A DNA stretch of 64,000 nt from Anaeramoeba flamelloides (lineage: Eukaryota; Metamonada; Anaeramoebidae), in the NCBI GenBank assembly GCA_027625915.1, contig JANTQA010000072.1:868001-932000 (forward strand). Direction: 5' to 3'. Made by a program: the position numbers and the translations under genes. Positions 23,557 through 34,110 of this stretch are shown piece by piece. Below the pieces are notes generated by a model that was given only the letters and a program-made list of their open reading frames with translations, had not been told where the DNA came from and ran no database searches. Position 1 is the stretch's first letter. Every line of letters begins with the position of its first letter.

Positions 23557-26500
23557 ATGAGTGAAAAAGAAAAATCCACAGAAAACGAAACAAAAGAAGA
23601 GTCATCACAAGGCACAAATAATGAAGAAAAAGAAATTGACAACACAAATACAAATTCTCAAGAAGAAAGTGAAGGTGAAGGTGAACAAGAAGAAGAAGAA
23701 GAAGAAGAAGAAGAAGAAGAAGAAGAAGAAGAAGAAGAAGAAGAAGAAGAAGAAGAAGAAGAAGAAGAAAATGATGATGAAGGAGATGAAGAAGAAAGTG
23801 AAGGTGAAGGTGAACAAGAAGAAGAAGAAGAAGATGATGAAGAAGAAGAAGAAGAAGAAGAAGAAGAAAATGATGATGAAGGAGATGAAGAAGAAAGTGA
23901 AGGTGAAGGTGAAGAAGAAGAAGAAGAAGATGATGAAGAAGAAGGTGAAGAAGAAGAAGAAGAAGATGAAGATGAAGAAGAAGAAGAAGAAGAAGAAGGA
24001 GATGAAGAAGAAGACGAAGATCAAGAGGAAAGCGACGACTGGGAAGTTTCTGATTCTTCTGAGATTAGTTCAGGAAATGAAGAAGGATCTAATAAACAAC
24101 AAAGTGAAGAACAATCCACTTTAGAAAAAAAAAACTCCACAAAACAAAAAAAAAGTGAAAACAAAGGTATATTTTCGAAAAATACAAAGGGACCTAGAGG
24201 TACTACGAGTATATTTGGAAATAAACGTGAGCCATACAAAAATCGATTTGGAAACAAAAGGCCTTTAACACTTTCAGAGCGATTCGAACAGGGATATAAA
24301 GTCAATGACAATGACAACCAAAAGGAAACAAGCAGAGGAAGGGGTAGAGAAAGAAGAAGAGGAAGGGGGAGAGGAAGGGGGAGAGGAAGGGGGAGAGGAA
24401 GAGAAAGAGGAATAGAAAGAGAAAGAGAAAGAGAAAGAGGGAGAGGGAGAGGGAGAGGAAGAGGAAGAGGAAGGAATCGCCCAAAGCAAAAAGGTTTATT
24501 TGATCATTTTGATTTTGATAAAAATGAAAATAAAAAAGAAAAGAAAAATGAAGAAAAAAAAAAAGAACAAAATGAAAATGTTAGAATAAGGAGTATAGAC
24601 AGAGAACGGGGAAGAGGAAGGGGAAGAGGAAGGGGAAGGGGAAGGGGAAGAGGAAGGGGAAGGGGAAGAGGAAGAGGAAGAGGAAGAGGAAGAGGAAGAG
24701 GAAGAGGAAGAGGAATAGGTCATTTCATTAAAGATAATAAAATAACTGAACTTAAATCAACAGATGTTGAAGAAGGTCAACTGTTAACTTCTAAATTGAC
24801 TTTTGAAGATTTTAATCTCCCAGAAAAAGTTCTAAAAGGTGTTTACGAATCAGGATTTAAGGTTCCATCCCAAATCCAAGAAATCGGATTGCCAGTTTTA
24901 TTAAAAAAAAAGTAACTTTTTTTTTTTTTTTTTTCAATTTACTCAAAAAAAAAACCAAAATTTCACAACTTCTTTTCTCTTGTTATTAAAAAAAATAATT
25001 TCTTTTCAAATTAATTTATAAAATAATCCCAAAGAAATTTTATTGGGCAATCACAATCTGGAACAGGTAAAACTATTACATATTCACTTGCCATTCTCAG
25101 TCAAGTAACTGCTGAGGACAATTATCCGCAAGCAATTTGCTTGTGTCCAACAAGAGAACTATCAAAGCAAGTTGCAGGCGTTATAACCTCATTATCAAGA
25201 TTCTTAGAATTCAAAGTATTAGTTGCTGTTCGAGGGTTTCTAGACGAAATGGGAGAAAAGAAAGTGACTTTAAAACAACAAATTATTGTTGGGACACCCG
25301 GGTCGGTCATGGCTTGCATCAAAAGACGATTAATAAACATAAAAAAAATCAAAATAGTTGTTTTTGATGAGGCAGATGAGATGATGACAAAGATATCTCA
25401 TACTAAATATCTCAACCAACTCTTTCCCATACTCCATTCTAATGTTCAAATTGCTATGTTTAGTGCAACATATCCACCTATCTTCGAAGACATCGTTCTC
25501 AAATATGTTCCAAATCCAACCGTTCTGAGAATTAAAAAAGAAAAATTATCTCTTGAAAAAATTTTACAACTTTATGTGAAATTAGAATCTACAAATGAAA
25601 AAGATGGATTATTAGCTGAATGCTTTGAAAATTTTAAAGGAATTGGTCAAATGATTATTTTTGTTGCCAAAAATGAAACAGCTTTTTCTTTACATAAAAA
25701 GCTTCATAAACAAGGTATAAATTAATTTTGAATATTTTTTTCTTTGTTTTTACATTTATCAAACCACCATAAAAAAAAAAAAAAAAAAAAAATCATTTTT
25801 TATATTTTCATCGGAATTTCTTCAATGAAAAATTAAAAAGCAAATTGTTTTTAAAAAATAATTAAATATTAGTTTAATTTAATTCACTTTGGTTCTTCAA
25901 TTTTCAATTTAGAAAACAATTTTAGGCATTCCATATATTCTGGTTTATAATTTATGGTTATCTTTTTAAAACTATTTTTCAAGAAAAAAAAGCAATTTAT
26001 TGATTGAATTTGTTCAAAATAATTGTCAGAAACCGAATTTCATTGATTTAAGTTTTGGATTGTTTGAACATTTGTAACCATTTTACAAAATCTCAAAACT
26101 CTAAACAAATTTGTGAAATCAAAGAAATTGCTTCAAAACTAAAATTTTTTGCTTTTTTTTTTTATTTAATCAGTTCGTCCTTGAAAAGAAAATAAAAAAA
26201 TATTGTATTAAAATTTGATTTTTTCCAATTCCAAAACATTTCAAATTATGTTAAAGCTTTGCTTTTTATAAAATTAAAAAAATAATGATCTTAATTTTGA
26301 ACAATATTAATCTTACTTTTGTAAAATAATTAAATTGAAATTTTGATTTATTTTTTATTTTTTTATTTTTTTTTTATTTAATATTGTTTGCATTAAAATT
26401 ACTAATTTAATTTATAAAAAATATTATCAATAATCATAGGTCATAAAGTATCAGTAATTGCCGGTCGTTTAGATACCAATGAAAGGGATCAAGTTATGGT

Positions 26501-26855
26501 AGATTTCCGTAATGGAGCTTCGAGAATTTTAATTGCTACAAATGTACTTTCGCGTGGTATTGATGTTCTTTCTGTTTCGTTGGTAATAAATTATGATCTT
26601 CCAGTTGATCGTGATAATAACCCTGATTATGAAACCTATCTTCATAGAATTGGTCGAAGTGGAAGATACGGTAACAGTGGTGTAGCACTTAATTTTATCT
26701 GTACAGAAAAAGATGAGCAAAACTTAAACAAGATCAAAGATCATTATAAAATTAAAAAATTAAATAATTTAAAAAAAAACGAACTTTCACAGATAAAGAA
26801 CATCCTTTCAGTTTATTACCAGAATAACAGAAAAACAGAAAAACAGAAAAACTAA
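23557..26855 (+). CDS. DBP5: Dbp5/DDX19-like DEAD-box RNA helicase with acidic and Arg-Gly N-terminal extension
   Basis: Three exons (23557-24911, 25035-25714, 26440-26855), introns of 123 and 725 nt in phases 2 and 1, 816 residues. The core starts near residue 416: Q-motif region [14 protein letters not shown], motif I SGTGKT (460-465), [16 protein letters not shown] (563-566), SAT (595-597), SRGID and HRIGRSGR (747-754). The stretch [20 protein letters not shown] before motif VI, together with [11 protein letters not shown] and LAILSQV, matches the Dbp5/DDX19 group, which remodels mRNPs at the nuclear pore in mRNA export and acts in translation termination. The usual N-terminal part is short. 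Here residues 1-410 add a Glu/Asp tract (36-159, with three [12 protein letters not shown] repeats) and two Arg-Gly blocks (about 258-307 and 347-387). Those resemble nucleolar or RNA-binding RGG proteins. Function beyond the family is inferred. Confidence 0.93.
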
Positions 26856-29800
26856 ATATAATTTAAACTACACATATTAATAAGAAATATATTATAATGA
26901 AATTTATCAACGTATTAATAAATTATTTCATTCTTGTTATTTTTTTTTATTTTAGAATAAAGACAAATAGTTTCTAGAAAATTATAATTTCTATAAAAAA
27001 AATTGTTATTTTATTTTCATTTATATATTATCCAATATAAATAAATTATTTTGATCTGTTCTTATTAAAATCCTAAACCCATTTAAATTCATTTATAATT
27101 ATTTGTGTTTTTTTTTTTTTTGTTGTTTTATTATTTATTTTATTTTTTTTTTAGATTTAGATAGTGTGTAAATTATTGGTAGACTCAAAACAATTGCTTC
27201 CAATCTTTATGAAATTGTCTTCAAATAAGAATTGGAGTGAATTTAATAATATTTAAAACGAAAAAAGTTTCTTTTCCGATTGTTAAAAATTACAAATAAA
27301 AGAATAGATAATTCTCAGGTAGAGTGAAAGATTTTTTTTAGTATTTATTTTGGACGTAATCACAATAAAGAATTGTAGGAATAAAAAGTCAAAATTCCTA
27401 AAAAAATTGTATTAAAATAAATAAACAAAATTCCTTTCTCCAAAAAATCTTGAGATGTATATGAAGAACAAGAAAAAAAAACTTGAATTCTAATTTGAAA
27501 ATTGGAATTGAGAATTATTTTTTTGGAAAAAAAAGAAGTAAGATTATTTTAAATATTGAAGGGATGTTTAATTTCTTAAATCTTTTTGGTGGACTTATAT
27601 ATGATTCTCATAAGAAATTGATAATTGTTTAGTAAAAGTTTGCAAGAACTTTCTTTTTTTAAATAAGGATTTTTTATTTGATTTTTTTTTATTTACGGAA
27701 ATTATCATATTTTCAATTTTAAATTCTATTTTTTTCAATAAGATTTGGAGAATTTCTGTTTATTTTGCATATTCAAATACTGTGAATTAATCCAAGAATT
27801 TAAGTAATTTAGGGTTGTTATTTTATAATTATATATTTCCAACCAGATGTCAATCGACTTATTATAAAAGCTTTAAATAATCTAATTTTCAAATTATTTA
27901 ATCAGTAAGTTATTATTAAATAATTGTTTATAATTATTATAAGTTTTTTTTTTGTCTTTTTAGATTATAGTCTTTAAATATATTTTTTAAAAAAATATAT
28001 ACCTAAATATTTAATAATTGGCATATTTTGTGAAATTTTATTTAAAATTATTGTATTTTAATATAAATTGGTTGTATAATTTCATAAAATAAAATTAATT
28101 TATTATTTATTTGATTTTTATTTGATTAATCTATTAATTAACAAATTATCGAAAATTATTTGACGATCATTATTTAATGACATTTTGTTTAAAAATAATA
28201 TAAATAAAGACTAAATATTATAGTTTTTGAAGAATATCCTTTAAATTAACAAATTCATTCACTTTGATAATATTTTAATAAAATATTTTTGATAATTTTA
28301 TCTGAAATAATTTCTTATATTGATTTTTTAATAATTTTAAAACTAATTGTGTAAATATATTTTGGTTTACCAATAATTATAATTTCTCTTTTAAAAATTT
28401 CATTTCTATTATTTGATTTGATACTGTTTATTTGTATTATTGATATATAACAAATATAATAGTAGTAACATTTTTTTCTGAAAACTAATATTGTGATTTA
28501 TTAATAAATTGTTAAAAATTTTCAATTAATTTGTTACATAAACAATTTTTCAAAAATTTTGACTCACTTAATAATGTTATATGGAAGCTGTTTTGAGGGT
28601 TTATTCAAGTATTCTTAACAAAAAATATTTTCAAAATTTTGAATGAGAATCATTTTTTCTAATTTTACAAATTTTAGTTTTGATTTTCTTTTTGTTTGTC
28701 TTTTGGTATTTCTTTTGTTTTTCTTTTTCTTTTTCTTTTTTTTTCTTTTTTTTTCTTTTTTTTTTTTATAAAAGATCATGTGAAAAAAAAAAACGATCTT
28801 CCAAAAGACAAATAATCACTATGAAAATTGTGACTCTGAGTTGTCTTTTTAAATGAATTTAATTATTCATAAAAAATCTTCGGTTAAACTTTTTCTCAGT
28901 GAAAGTTCAGTAATAAAAAATCCGTAATGCTCATTTCAAAAATTGTGACTCACTTTTTTTTAGTTTTTGGTTTTATTTTTTTTTTTTAATTTTTAATATA
29001 CCTGGCTTTTATATATTTAGAATGACTGAAAAGTGAATTACAAATCAGATTTAGTTATTAATTGTTTGTGAATACTAAAGGATATATTTTTTTTTTCAAT
29101 TTATTGTTTCGGGTTATTCACAATTTTTGCAAAAGAGTTTATTTTTCTTTTTGTTTCAATTTTATTTTTTCAAAGTCATATTTAAAATTATCAATAAATT
29201 TTGAACAATGTTCAATTAGTTTATAAAATATTTGACAAAATAATCTTGGTAAACTTTTATTAATTGAAATTAGCCTATGGTTCAAAGCTAATCCTTCGTT
29301 TCCTTGTTTATAAATGAATAAAATTAATCTTTTTATTTGATATATTCCATAATTTTATTGTTGGGTTTAATTAGTAATTTATTATTTTTTTTTAGATTTT
29401 AATTTAAAAAAATTGTATAATTTAGATAACCAATTTAATGATTTTCAATAATATATTAAAATTTTTCAATTTTTTGAAATCCTTTAGCAGATTGGCTTTT
29501 AAAAAATCTTAATAGTGTTTTTAATATTTTGAATTAGAAAAAAAAATTCTAATTGTTATCCAAATCAGTTCAAAATCTAACTATTATCATCTTCAACCAC
29601 CAATTTTAAATTTTCTATTTTTTGAACCAGTTAAGTATAATTTTTTTATATTTTTTATATTATTTTTATTCATCTCCATAGAAAAATAATTATTGATATT
29701 AAACTCTTTAAAATTATTAATTTTGGGATTATTTATATATTTAAAAAACTTTTTATTGTATTAAATTATATTTTTTTTAAATATAATTAAAATATTTATC

Positions 29801-31200
29801 AATAATATTTTTTTTATTAAAAATCATTTTCAATTTTTTAAAACCTTTTTAATTAACTGTTTTCCCAAAATAACTATTTTTATTTTTACAATGAAATCAA
29901 GGTTTATTTCATCAATGAATTTATTCCAAGATTCTTTCTTTATTTATTTACTTTTTAAACTATTAATTAAATTAGAATTACTTAAAATATTCTTGATAAA
30001 ATTGACAATTTTTGTGCCGGTTCATATATATATATATATATATACCAACTCTTTTAGTTTGGAAGTAAATCCAATTAAAAAAGTTTTAGGTGGGTTCAGA
30101 ATTAAGATTTAATTCAAACAATTACAATTTCAATAATCTTAATTTTGATGGCTTTGATACTTAAAAACTTATATTTAATGAAAAAAGGAATAGTCACTGG
30201 TTTAACCAGAATTAGTCTTTCATAAAAATTTTAATTTGGAAAATATTTTTCCTTTCAAAAATCCCATTTTTTGTCAAATTTTAGATCTTCGAACCCTTTT
30301 AAACACTTAAAGATGATTAAAAACATTCACAAGTGCTTTACATTTTTAATATTAAAAGCTGTTGGGAAGTTCTTTTGTTTTTTAAAATTCGCGATATTGT
30401 TTTTTGGGTAATTTGAAAAAAAAATCTTTTTTCATTTTATCTCGATTTTGTATTTTATCAATTAATTTGGATTTTTGATAATTTTATGATTTTTTCGTGA
30501 TATAGTATTAATCAGGATTTTTTAATATTCTTGTGAATTTATTGCTAAAATCCTGTTAATACATATTATCATCAAATCCTCTAATATTTTTTCATCAAAG
30601 TACATTTTTTTAAAGTAAACTTTGTTACATACAAAGAGTATCCAACATTTTTTTCAAATATCAATTATTTTTTAATAATTGACCTTTTAAGTCTAAATAA
30701 GAAATAAGAATAATAATAAAACCCAAAGAATAGTTCATATCCACCTCAAATAAAACTAATAAAACCATAGATTTTCTTGAAAATAGACAAACTAAAATTC
30801 TTAGATACCCCATTTAGAAAAATAACAACAACATTCATTCCGATTTCCTAAAGAAGACCAAATAAAATTCCAATAGAAACATAATGATTTTTCTAAAATC
30901 ATTTCTACAATTTCAATAACATTTAAATAACAGGTTTTTACCTTGTGACTACCGATCTTGCAATAAATAAAAATTTCCAGATGAATTGCATTTTCATAAA
31001 TATAAAAAAAAAATTAATAAAAACAAAAAATGTTTTAATTTAAATAAATGGGTATTTATTCATTAACAAAGAAATAGTTGAGAGGTTGATCAACTAATTA
31101 ATTGCTAGTTCCTCAAATATAAATAAAAATCGAAATGGGAAGTTGTAATGTTAAGGTATTGAATAAAAAAGTAATTTACAATAAATAATTCAATATTAAA
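26856..31200. other. 4.3 kb gene-free spacer
   Basis: Very AT-rich with T-rich stretches (for example about 28680-28770) and a short TA run near 30026-30044. A partial family B copy lies at about 30620-30995. The frame at 29891-30112 is low in complexity and spans the TA run; I do not regard it as a gene. Confidence 0.55.
30620..30995 (+). mobile_element. MITE-like element, family B, copy 2 (partial)
   Basis: Aligned with the first ~370 bp of the 9087-9610 element: TTTTTTTCAAATATCAAT, AATAAGAAATAAGAATAAT, ACAGGTTTTTACCTTGTGAC and related blocks in the same order. The CAGTCAAAG terminus is not recognisable and the distal part is missing or diverged. Confidence 0.65.
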
Positions 31201-31838
31201 TTAATTATAATCTTGAATATCTGTGGAAGAGGAATAAGAAGATGAAAAAGATTGAGAATTTGAATTCGAACTTGAGTTAGAGCTATTAGTTGAATTTATT
31301 TGGTTCATGTTTTCATTTTCTGAATCAATTGTAACATCCAAAATTTGGTCTGTGCCAAAAATCTTTTTATTTCCTTTTTTGTTTGTGTCAATATCTGTTT
31401 CAGAATCGGACACCTGGTCATCCCAAAAGTTTTCTTCGGCGCGAACAAAGTCCCCAACAAATTGGTATCCGCCTCTTGTGTTTTTACGATGCACCAAGAC
31501 GCCAATAACGATAAGTATGATTATTATCAGCCCTCCGCCTATGGACAAGCCAATGATCACATATTTGAGATCCTTTGGATTGTTGCTGTTTTTTGTTGGC
31601 GAAAGAGAGGGCGTAGGTGTTGGCTGCTTATCACAGCCAAGGCTTTTCGGTCCATAAACCCAATTCTTTTGATCACATTTGTCTTGGCCAGCGGGGCCAT
31701 CTGCTGTCCCATAATAGCATTGGCTCCCACCTTCTTGGTTACACCAACCACAACTCCGATCAAAAAAATGTGATCTACATGTGTAACAATCCGTATAGAT
31801 GTCTTTACAATCACTTCTATCAACTTTATTAAGGATTT

Positions 31839-31869
<31 letters not shown>

Positions 31870-31920
31870 GGATGTGAGAAGAGAAAATAAGACAAGAAGG
31901 CAAAGCAAAAATAGATTCAA
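31201..31920 (-). CDS. Single-pass membrane protein with extracellular PSI domain
   Basis: One exon encodes 239 residues. A very hydrophobic N-terminus (1-26, with eight Phe in a row at 18-25) should act as a signal peptide. A cysteine-rich PSI (plexin-semaphorin-integrin) type domain follows, about 38-97, with CKDIYTDCYTCRSH and RSCGWCNQ. Then come a Pro/Thr/Ser stalk (98-118), a transmembrane helix (about 120-143, rich in Ile and Gly) and a cytoplasmic tail. The tail has acidic clusters (FWDDQVSDSETD) and ends in a Ser/Asn-rich stretch. PSI domains usually position ligand-binding domains in adhesion or signalling receptors. Here the domain stands alone, so the ligand is unknown. The Phe run is encoded by a 26-nt homopolymer (31844-31869), which makes the frame sensitive to slippage. 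A related gene lies just upstream at 32204-32602. Confidence 0.82.
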
Positions 31921-32203
31921 GGAAAGGGGTAAAAAAAATAATTATGCTTCTTCTTCGTAAAAAATAAAAAACTCAAAAGACAAAGGAAAGGGAAAGGGAA
32001 ATAATAATAGAAAGTAAAATTGTTGCAACCAATTTTGAAAGGGTGTTGGTAAAGAAAACTTGAATAACAAAAGTTTCGGTGTCTTGGTGTTGGTAATTAA
32101 AAGAATTTTTATTTTTTTTTAATTCTTAATTTGAATCGCAAATCAAATATTTTGTTCAACCAAAATCAACAAAGAATTCGTTTTTACTCATGAGAATTTT
32201 TTG

Positions 32204-32602
32204 TCAACTCAACAAATCTTGTCCAAAGAAGAAAAATATAAAAAAAATTTCAAAAAATAAAAAAAGAATTTTACATGTTGGAAATGGAGTCGGCGAAGTT
32301 GTAGGAGAAGAAGAGGGAGTTGGGGTTGGGGTTGGGGTTGGGTTAGGAGGGCATTTTGACAAAACACCATAATAAAAGTCTGTTTTGCACCCTTTTTTAT
32401 TTTTAATCATCATACAATAACCATAGGTTTTGTTTGAATCGTAGCAATAACCACATTGACGATCGACATAATGAGACAAACAAAAATCACAAGAACTATT
32501 ATATGTGGAACACGGATCTAAGCCTTGAGGTGCTGAGAAATGTCTTGGTGTTATTGTTAAGATTATTACAATGCAACTAAAAAGTAATAAAAAAAGTTTC
32601 AT
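32204..32602 (-). CDS. Small secreted or membrane-anchored PSI-domain protein
   Basis: As read without splicing, 132 residues. Residues 1-24 form a signal peptide (MKLFLLLFSCIVIILTIT). Residues 28-84 form a PSI-like cysteine domain (SCDFCLSHYVDRQCGYC), clearly related to CYTCRSHFFDRSCGWC in the neighbouring gene. A Pro-Thr stalk follows (86-108). The end (111-132) is a hydrophobic Phe/Ile stretch. A possible splice donor, GTAAAA, lies directly after the stalk (exon end about 32275). The hydrophobic tail could therefore be intron sequence and the true 3' end could lie in another exon, but I found no convincing downstream exon before 31921. The two genes are in tandem, 283 bp apart, and most likely arose by duplication. 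Confidence is good for the N-terminal part and low for the C-terminus. Confidence 0.72.
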   Translation of the reverse strand: MKLFLLLFSCIVIILTITPRHFSAPQGLDPCSTYNSSCDFCLSHYVDRQCGYCYDSNKTYGYCMMIKNKKGCKTDFYYGVLSKCPPNPTPTPTPTPSSSPTTSPTPFPTCKILFLFFEIFFIFFFFGQDLLS

Positions 32603-33227
32603 TGTTCTTTGGTAAAATTTAAAAAAATAAATATTCTACTCTTGTAAAAATTTAAGATTACTTTTCTTGCTCTCTCGGCTCTCTGTTTTGGTTACAAACA
32701 ATTTAATTATAAGTTTATCATTTTTTTTAATAATATTTTCTGAAAAGATACACTTGAAAAAGTAAGGGTTTGAGTTTGTAGTCTTAAATTGTAATTACCA
32801 ATAAATTCCCAAAAATGTTTTTTATTTTTTTTTACAATTTTTGAAAAAGTTTTTATGAGCTTTGAAGAAAGAATTATATTTTTAAAACAACAAAGAAAAC
32901 TTGTAAATTAATTGATAAGGTGTACTGTTGTTGGAAAAGAATGTTATGATAGTTGATTTACAAGAGTGATAAAAAAATAGGAAATTGATCCTGAAAGTTT
33001 AAGAACTATTTTTTTGAATTTCTCAATCTTGTTGAGGTAATAATTATTTTTCAATATCTTAATTAATAGATTTACAGGGTTTTTACCATTAATTTTAGAT
33101 GGTTGTTAAGGGACTAGAGTTATTATAGGTTCTTATGCCTTAAATAGTATTGTAATTAAGAGAAGAGTCTTTATGGTAAAAAATGAATTTTTGAAGTGAA
33201 GAAAAAAATTTTTCAATTTTTATAAGA

Positions 33228-33549
33228 ATCTGGTATCAATTAAAAACCCAACCAACAGTTTTAATACGAACCATCTCCAAAAGCCAATAACGAAAAACAA
33301 AGACATTTTTTGAAAAAAAGGACCAAATATAGATACTCAATTCAAATAATTCGTTGGTTAGTGATTTATCATTTTGAAAGCAACTGTTTTGATTTTGAAG
33401 TGTCGATCTTTAGCACTTTTTGAGATCTAAAGGGTTTTTTTTTTAAATTTTTATTTTGATTTTTCTAATTAAAAATTTTTATAAGAATAATACAAAATCC
33501 TTACATGTTAAATATAGAGGGTTACAAAATAACTACAAAATAGATTCAT
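33228..33549 (-). repeat. ~310 bp dispersed repeat, copy 2 (inverted)
   Basis: Reverse-complement partner of 15846-16155; see that entry. The best-preserved block is AGATCTCAAAAAGTGC, read here on the minus strand as positions 33428-33413. Confidence 0.8.
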
Positions 33550-33769
33550 ATTCATTTAAATTGATTGTGTACCAAAAGAGAACAATTTGTTTCATTTTGA
33601 AGAAATTTGAATATTTAGAAATTTGAAAATAATTAAGAATAAAGATTAATTTTTAAAATTTCAATTTTTTCATATTGATAATCCTTTGTTTTGTTTTTAA
33701 ATTGTTATTCTATTTTTTTTTGAGGTTTCTTGTGATCTTTTTTAATTACTGTTATTTTTTGTGTAGATA

Positions 33770-34110
33770 GATTTTTTTTGAGGCACTTTGTGAATTTTAT
33801 ATTTATGTTATTGGTATTTTTTTAATTGGGATGCTTTTGGGTTTTTGTTTAATTTTTTTTTGATTTTTTTGAATTTAGATCCTGTTGAATTGCTTTTCGG
33901 TTATTTGAATTTTTTCATTGAAGACACAGAGAACTATTTTAGCTAATTGGGTTTTTTTACACACAGATGCTATGGATTTTATTGTCTAATTATATTTTTT
34001 TTAAAAACACGGATGCTGTAAATTATTTGTTTTATCTTTTTGTTAATGTATTTTTGTCATTTTGGATCCTGTGATTTCTTGCAAATGAGAGCCTATCTAA
34101 ATGTTTTTTT
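33770..34110. repeat. Degenerate short tandem repeat, T-rich
   Basis: Variants of GATGCT(A/G)T(A/G)GATTT and GATCCTGT separated by 50-65 bp of T-rich sequence recur about five times (GGGATGCTTTTGGG, GATCCTGTTGAATT, ACAGATGCTATGGATTTT, ACGGATGCTGTAAATT, GGATCCTGTGATTT). The pattern is real by eye but heavily diverged. Confidence 0.4.

Noticed and set aside
23605-24024. Long minus-strand open frame of Phe/Ile and the plus-strand poly-Lys frame over the same region
   Set aside because: Both are other-frame readings of the (GAA)n acidic tract of the helicase gene.
31307-31832. Several plus-strand frames opposite the PSI membrane protein
   Set aside because: Antisense shadows of a gene with clear signal, PSI domain and transmembrane helix on the minus strand.
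31921-32275. A 3' exon for the short PSI gene, or a fusion of the two PSI genes
   Set aside because: No acceptor in this stretch opens a frame with a transmembrane or conserved segment, and the second gene has its own start and signal peptide.
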